DNA from: Gnetum montanum
Taxonomy: Eukaryota; Streptophyta; Gnetopsida; Gnetales; Gnetaceae
Assembly (NCBI GenBank): GCA_015680685.1
Contig: MNCI01005009.1
Coordinates: 351,639 to 415,638 of the forward strand
Length of the DNA: 64,000 nt
Direction of reading: 5' to 3'
The notes beneath the pieces are model-generated. The model was given only the letters and a program-made list of their open reading frames with translations, was not told the DNA's origin and ran no database searches. The translations under genes and the position numbers were made by a program. The first letter of the stretch is position 1. Each line of letters begins with the position of its first letter. This document shows positions 59,083 to 64,000 of the stretch, piece after piece.

Positions 59083-60960
59083 ATGTCTCATTCTTTGTAC
59101 AAAAGTGCCTCATTGCCTAGGTCTGAAATAGGAAAGAGTCGATGACGTAATACACATGACGTTGATCCACCAGTCCTTCAACAAGTTTGAGTGGTATATA
59201 TTCATCCCGATGAGTATATACCAGACTTCATTTTTATCCTTCATTAAGATAAACAACTACATTGGCAAGATTTAGAAGGTAACATAGTGTTACCTGTCGA
59301 TCATTGAGTCTCAAGCATGCTTCTTCGTGCTCTCACACAAATTGACATGCCACACTTACATGCAGAATACATTGTGCAAAACCATGACTCGAGAGAATAC
59401 CATCCCAGAGAGGCACAATGTCAAAGGGACTTGCAACAGGAGAGATATCATAAGTCTTTGAAGGGTAAGTGGTCCCAGGATTCCCCACATGTCTTAAGCG
59501 AAAATGAGGGTGGTGAACCTACCTCAGGCAGTCTCCCACACAACGATGTTTCTCCCCTTGACTTTGGCCAAGGGGTTGTGTATCAGAACCTTCATTCCAC
59601 TAGTCATAACCTAGGTTCTAATACCCATAGGTAAAAAGGGTCTAATAAAGGGACATGAACTCATGATGAAGGTGGACATTCTAATCGCAATCATGATCGG
59701 GGCCAAAACCATCGAAGAGAAGGTAGCAGACATCATCATGGTGATGGTTCTCCTTCTTCTTTACCTTCATCATATTCTTCACCCTCTCCTTCAATATTCA
59801 TATGTAGTCATAAATAAAAAGACCATGGGGATAAAGGTAGGCAAAGTGGAATTCATAGATGAAACAACCAGGAAAGGGGATGAGGGCACTTTAGAGAGTC
59901 TCAACATAGAAGAAGGAAGAGTAGGGAATAACGTAGGCATCATAGACACCATGGATGAGATGATCACGATGAATCCATCCTCACTAATTGAGGTATGTTA
60001 GACATAATTGAGGCTATTAGAATTCCAACAAGGCATTAGAAAGATAGTAGGATCAAGAGATTAGATATGAACAACATCCCATGATTTGAAGGGGGATACA
60101 ACGCTGATCCTCAGAATCATTTACAAGCATTCCATGATGCATGTGTCTTACAAAACATAGAGAATGAATGGAAAAAACTTAAGTTGTTCCCATGGACATT
60201 AGTTAAAGAAGTAAAAATTTGGTACCGGTTTTTAGAATTGGAATCCATTCGTAGGTGGAGTACTATGTTAGAACTATTTAATGAGAAGTACCAAACATAC
60301 TCCTAAGTATCTAACTTGCAAAAGCAAATCCAAGGTTGGAAACAAGGAGGACATGAACCCTTGGATGCTACCATGGGTTGATACTATGCACTGTTACATC
60401 ATTGTCTTGGCCATGGTTATTCACAAAGGGAGCAACTGCACCATCTCATGGATGGTCTTAGGCATGAAATGAGAAGAATCCTTGGGACTTATTCCCAAGG
60501 GAGACTATTCGAGCTTAGGTCCCATCAAATTCAAAGACTATTGGAGAAAGTTTCTAGGGTAGAAGTTGAGCTACAAAATAGAGAAAGTGTGGAAGAATAT
60601 AACTGAGATCCTTCCCTTTGGAAGAAGGGAGTAAGATTTTGTGAGGATGAAGAAGAGTCACCACTCAAAGAGATGGTGAATAGGAAAAAGTTTCCTATCC
60701 AAAAGATGACATCAGAAGTATTGGAAAAGGTAGACCAAATGTGGGACTCCCTCTTCTAGGGGTGATATTTCATAAGAATATCATCTTTCTCATCCGGCCA
60801 CATCTCTTCCACCAATAGCTCCACTGCCACCTGCTCCAACTATGCAGGGTGAAATCCCTACCCAGTCGCAGCAACGTAATGTCACAAGGGCTGTTAACTC
60901 TCAACCTATTGTTGGTTCCAACAACCACATGAAGAAAAGACCTTTCTTTAGAACCAATAG
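59083..60960 (+). pseudogene. Gag of element E
   Basis: ATG 59,083 gives MSHSLYKSASLPRSEI. The N-terminal domain is best kept at 59,317-59,634 (LLRALTQIDMPHLHAEYIV, REYHPREAQCQRDLQQERYH). A His/Arg/Ser-rich linker with HRREGSRHHHGDGSPSS follows. The Retrotrans_gag block is at 60,060-60,770 with FEGGYNADPQNHLQAFHDAC and LESIRRWSTMLELFNEKYQ. The tail contains PTQSQQRNVTRAV. In-frame TGA/TAG stops occur, for example at 59,143 and 60,304. Confidence 0.8.
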
Positions 60961-61089
60961 AACAACTAAGCCCTTGTAATCATAAGTGACTAATTCCTTA
61001 GACGTCTCAGTATCAATCAAAACTTTGGAGCCTCATTCAACTCAACCATTGCACTCAACACATACAATCATGCTAACACATGCCATCAT

Positions 61090-61530
61090 CGATTCTTTGA
61101 TTCTGGGAGTCCTCTGATATACCTACAAATCATTGGAAATGTACCATGTAAGGATCTTTTGTATTTAGGTTTCGATGTCAACTTGATTTCTCAAGAAATG
61201 TACAAGGCCTGGAATTTGTCTCCATTGAAAAAGAGCAACATCCATCTTGAGTTGGTTGACCAGTTCATCACTATCCCATTGGGACTGGTGGAAGACATTG
61301 TTACCATTGTTTGTGGGTGGTCCTACCTAGCTAACTTCCTAGTGATTTAGATGAACAACGGTAAGGGATATTTCCTAATCATAATGGAAAGAGCATGGCT
61401 AAGAACCATTGACACATGCCTAGGAATCCATGATCTTTCCCTAGAAATATCAAAGGAAAATACATTCAGAAAGATCAAGAAGAAGAAAGTTCCATGCATC
61501 ACATACAATGACACAAGGTGTAATTGCGTG
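61090..61530 (+). pseudogene. Protease of element E
   Basis: The frame gives YLGFDVNLISQEMYKAWNLS, with Tyr in place of the catalytic Asp (LDLG in A), then NIHLELVDQFITIPLGLVED and IVTIVCGWSY. After a stop, IIMERAWLRTIDTCLGIHDL matches the D protease end. Inactive by the Asp loss. Confidence 0.75.
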
Positions 61531-61849
61531 TAGAGGTCATGGTTTGTGCAAAGTATAACATTGCCTACATGTAATCAGTGTGCATAAGTGATCAACATAC
61601 AAAGATGCCTCTATGCAGTAGCCACACAATAGGAAGGAACCCAGTTGCTAACAGTTGATCAAGAAAGCAGTTCACTCATATGCATGGAACCAACTGAGCA
61701 TTTGACTTGTGCTTACATCAATAGCATAGACACATTAGAGTAAGTCCACCACCAACTTCCAAGTCTTAACCTTGAAAATATCAATTAGGGGAACTTGGAA
61801 ATCCCTAGGAAATTTAAGTAGGAGCCCCTTGAGCTAAAACCATTGCCCA

Positions 61850-62930
61850 TTGGTATGGAATACATGTTCCTTAAAAATAGAAAATCGATAATTATCAATG
61901 CTAAGCTTTCTCCTCAATAGAAAGAAGAACTGCTAAAGGTAATCAATAGATGGTCAAAAGCCTTCTTTTGGTTATATTTGGAATTAATTGGAATAGATCC
62001 TAGGATATGCCACGATAGGATTTACACTAACCTCTCCATGAAGCCTCGAAGACAACCGCAGAGGCATTTGAACCTAAAGCTAAAGCAAGTAGTCAAGGAA
62101 GAAATTCAATAGCTTCTTAAGGTTGGGTTCATATACCCCATTGCTGATAGAGAATGGGTTAGCCCCTTAGTTATTGTGCCTAAAAAGGGAGGCAAATGGA
62201 GGGTGTGCATAGATTTTAGGCTACTGAATATGGCAACATTCAAAGATCACTTTCCATTACCATTTGTTGACCAAGTCTTAGAAACCATCGAAGGGCATTG
62301 CTACTATAGTTTTCTAGATGATATAATGGATATAATCAAATACAAATAGCCCCAGAAGACCAAGCTAAGACTATGTTCACCAGTCCTTGGGAAACGTTTG
62401 CATACAAACAAATGCTGTTTGGCTTGTGCAATGCCCCTACAACATTTCAACTACTATTTTAAGCATCTTCCAATAGCAGATAGGAAATGGTGTAGAAGTC
62501 TTTATGGACAATTTCTCCACCTATGGAGAAAACTTTGATTAAGCCTTGGACCAATTAGAGCAAGTGTTAAAAAGATGTGTAGAAACCAATTTGAGCCTCA
62601 ACTAGTAGAAAATCCATTTGATGGTCCAAGAGGGCGTAGTACTAGGGCACAAAATCTCACACACAGAGATAGAGGTAAACCTTGAGAAAATCAAAATTAT
62701 CCAAAGAATTACCCATCAACCAGAAACTATCAAAGATATTCGATCATTCCTTGGACATACTAGCTATTGTAGGAGATTTATTGAGAACTTTTCAAAAGTT
62801 GTCAAATCATTGGTGGAATTAACAAAAAAGGACATACCTTTCGAGTGGACTAGGGAATGTGAATTAGCTTTCCAAACTATGAAACAGAAGCTATTCGAAA
62901 CACCCATTCTACAAGCTCCTGACTAGTTCA
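61850..62930 (+). pseudogene. Reverse transcriptase of element E
   Basis: The frame gives KAFFWLYLELIGIDPRICHD, QRHLNLKLKQVVKEEIQ, REWVSPLVIVPKKGGKWRV and KDHFPLPFVDQVL. A single missing base near 62,318 shifts the frame inside the SFLDGY region. After it follow IQIAPEDQAKTMF, LFGLCNAPTTFQ and the active site VFMDNFSTY (FMDN at 62,501-62,512 in place of FMDD). The thumb at 62,618-62,926 contains LGHKIS, LGHTSYCRRFIENFSK and ELTKKDIPFEWT. Tandem TAG TAG at 62,605 stands where A has the Trp-Gln of LNWQK. Confidence 0.85.
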
Positions 62931-63320
62931 AACCATTCCATATTATGACTGATGTATCCAACTATGCCTTAGGAGTTGTACTTACACAATTAGATGACCA
63001 AAAGTTTCCTTATTACATCCACTATGCAAGTAGAAGTATCACTATTGCACAACTTAACTACACTACCACAGAGAAAGAATTAATGGCTATAGTGTTTAAA
63101 CTAGAAAAGTTTAGACACTATGTATTGGAATATAAAGTATATATACATATAGATCATAGTGCAATTTGGTTCCTCATGAATAAGCCAATGGTAAGCCCTG
63201 ATATCATATGATGGCTTGTAATCTTACAAGAGTTTGATTTAACGATGATTGATCACAAGGGCATCAAGAATGTAGTTGCTGATCATTTATCTTGGTTGCG
63301 ATGGAACAACAAATAGGATG
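62931..63320 (+). pseudogene. RNase H of element E
   Basis: The open piece 62,945-63,211 reads MTDVSNYALGVVLTQLDDQK, YYIHYASRSI, LNYTTTEKELMAIVFKLEKF and VYIHIDHSAIWFLMNKP. The catalytic Asp, Glu and Asp are all present, unlike in A. After a TGA at a likely Arg codon it continues LQEFDLTMIDHKGIKNVVAD and HLSWL, the end of the domain. Confidence 0.8.
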
Positions 63321-63559
63321 AGTATCCAATTTCTAATTATTTTCCTAATAAATTTCTCTTTGCTGGTGTAGTGAATAATCAATCACCCATGGAGACAAAG
63401 TGGTACAATAGCATTCTTAACTATCTCCTCACCCAAGAAATACCACAAGAGTTAATCCTTAAGACGAAACAATAGTTTCTTGACCGAGCCAAGTACTTTA
63501 TGGAAATTAATGGAAAACTTTACAAAGTGTGTCCTGATGGCTTGGTTTGATGGTGTGTT

Positions 63560-64000
63560 CTTGATATAGATCAATTGAAATTTCTTCAAAATGCTCATGA
63601 GGGTCCTTGTGGGGGTCATTATGCTGAGAGACAAACAACCATTAAGATCTTGCTTATAGGATATTATTGGCCTACATTGTTTCGAGATGCCCATCAATTC
63701 ATCCAATCTTGTGAGTGTTGTCAACGTGATGGGGGAATGACTGCTAGAATGGAGGGTTCACAATGATAGATCTAACCATTAGAACCCTTCGACATTTGGG
63801 GAATTGATTTTATGTGGCCGATTACACCAATGTCCAATGGAAAAGCTTATATTATTCTTGCCATTAATTACCTAACAAAATGGGCCGAAGCAACTATTGT
63901 TAAATATTGTACATCATTTAAAACTGCACAATTTGTTCAACAAAAAATCATAAACAAGTTTGGTGTGATGCATGCACTTATTTCAGACAATGGTACTCAC
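63560..64000 (+). pseudogene. Integrase of element E, N-terminal half (cut by window end)
   Basis: The HHCC domain is intact: NAHEGPCGGHYAERQTTIK, GYYWPTLFRDAHQF and SCECCQRDGG. The core begins PLEPFDIWGIDFMWPI, AYIILAINYLTKWAEA and ALISDNGTH at the window end. The first catalytic Asp is Asn (codon 63,866-63,868), as in element A. A TGA lies near 63,765. The Glu lies outside the window. Confidence 0.8.

Larger units (their letters stand above)
58157..64000 (+). mobile_element. Ty3/gypsy element E, U3 missing, runs off right edge
   Basis: Same family as A and D. It starts inside the LTR at the TATA box, then R-U5, tRNA-Asp primer site, gag, protease, RT, RNase H and integrase, in order on the plus strand. 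The integrase core is cut by the window end. Stops, a one-base deletion in RT and several active-site changes make it defective. Confidence 0.85.

Overview
The window is nuclear DNA from a large-genome plant, most likely a seed plant. One GC-rich cytochrome P450 locus sits in about 60 kb of AT-rich, CpG-poor, nested and decayed retrotransposons. The P450 is of the plant CYP71 clan and most like CYP76. The elements are Ty3/gypsy with plant-type tRNA-Asp primer sites, Ty1/copia with tRNA-Met primer sites, and plant LINEs. Gene density near one per 64 kb and the nesting would suit a gymnosperm, but the very GC-rich P450 would also suit other lineages, so I do not name a taxon. No rRNA, tRNA gene, CRISPR array or bacterial gene is visible.

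Layout. 1-5,540: a minus-strand Ty3/gypsy remnant (protease, gag, presumed leader/LTR) that runs off the left edge. 5,540-7,770: repeat R1 with an unidentified decayed ORF, a coiled-coil remnant, then a tandem palindrome array (9,590-9,945). 10,627-14,927: a minus-strand Ty1/copia element with PPT, PBS and 5' LTR, interrupted by a sequencing gap. 14,990-17,800: a minus-strand LINE. 18,430-20,386 and 33,468-34,000: two halves of an old plus-strand chromovirus, split by element A (20,387-33,462, minus strand). A is a complete but dead 13-kb Ty3/gypsy element with 5-bp target duplication ACTAT.

34,860-38,070 is the gene island: a tandem repeat, a broken 5' P450 duplicate, small direct repeats, then the P450 at 36,431-37,974. 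The P450 keeps its promoter, ExxR, PERF and heme-binding motifs but has one single-base frameshift near 37,563. 38,690-39,352 is a LINE tail.

39,358-44,133 is element D, an internally deleted relative of A (target duplication CCTTT). 44,835-46,590 is rich in a palindromic GGTTCTA motif. 46,080-47,685 plus 53,278-53,920 is repeat R2, a diverged copy of R1, split by a gag-only copia-type element (47,686-53,272). 54,565-58,156 is the 3' LTR and part of the interior of a minus-strand relative of A (element B). It is fused at 58,156/58,157 to a plus-strand relative (element E) that lacks its U3 and runs off the right edge.

The retroelement genes carry many in-frame stops and active-site changes, and most of the changes checked are C-to-T or G-to-A. 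No unprecedented system is evident. The best leads are the P450 locus with its broken duplicate, the unidentified R1/R2 ORF family, the pol-less copia element, and a 2.3-kb segment shared by A and B that is far more similar than the elements carrying it.
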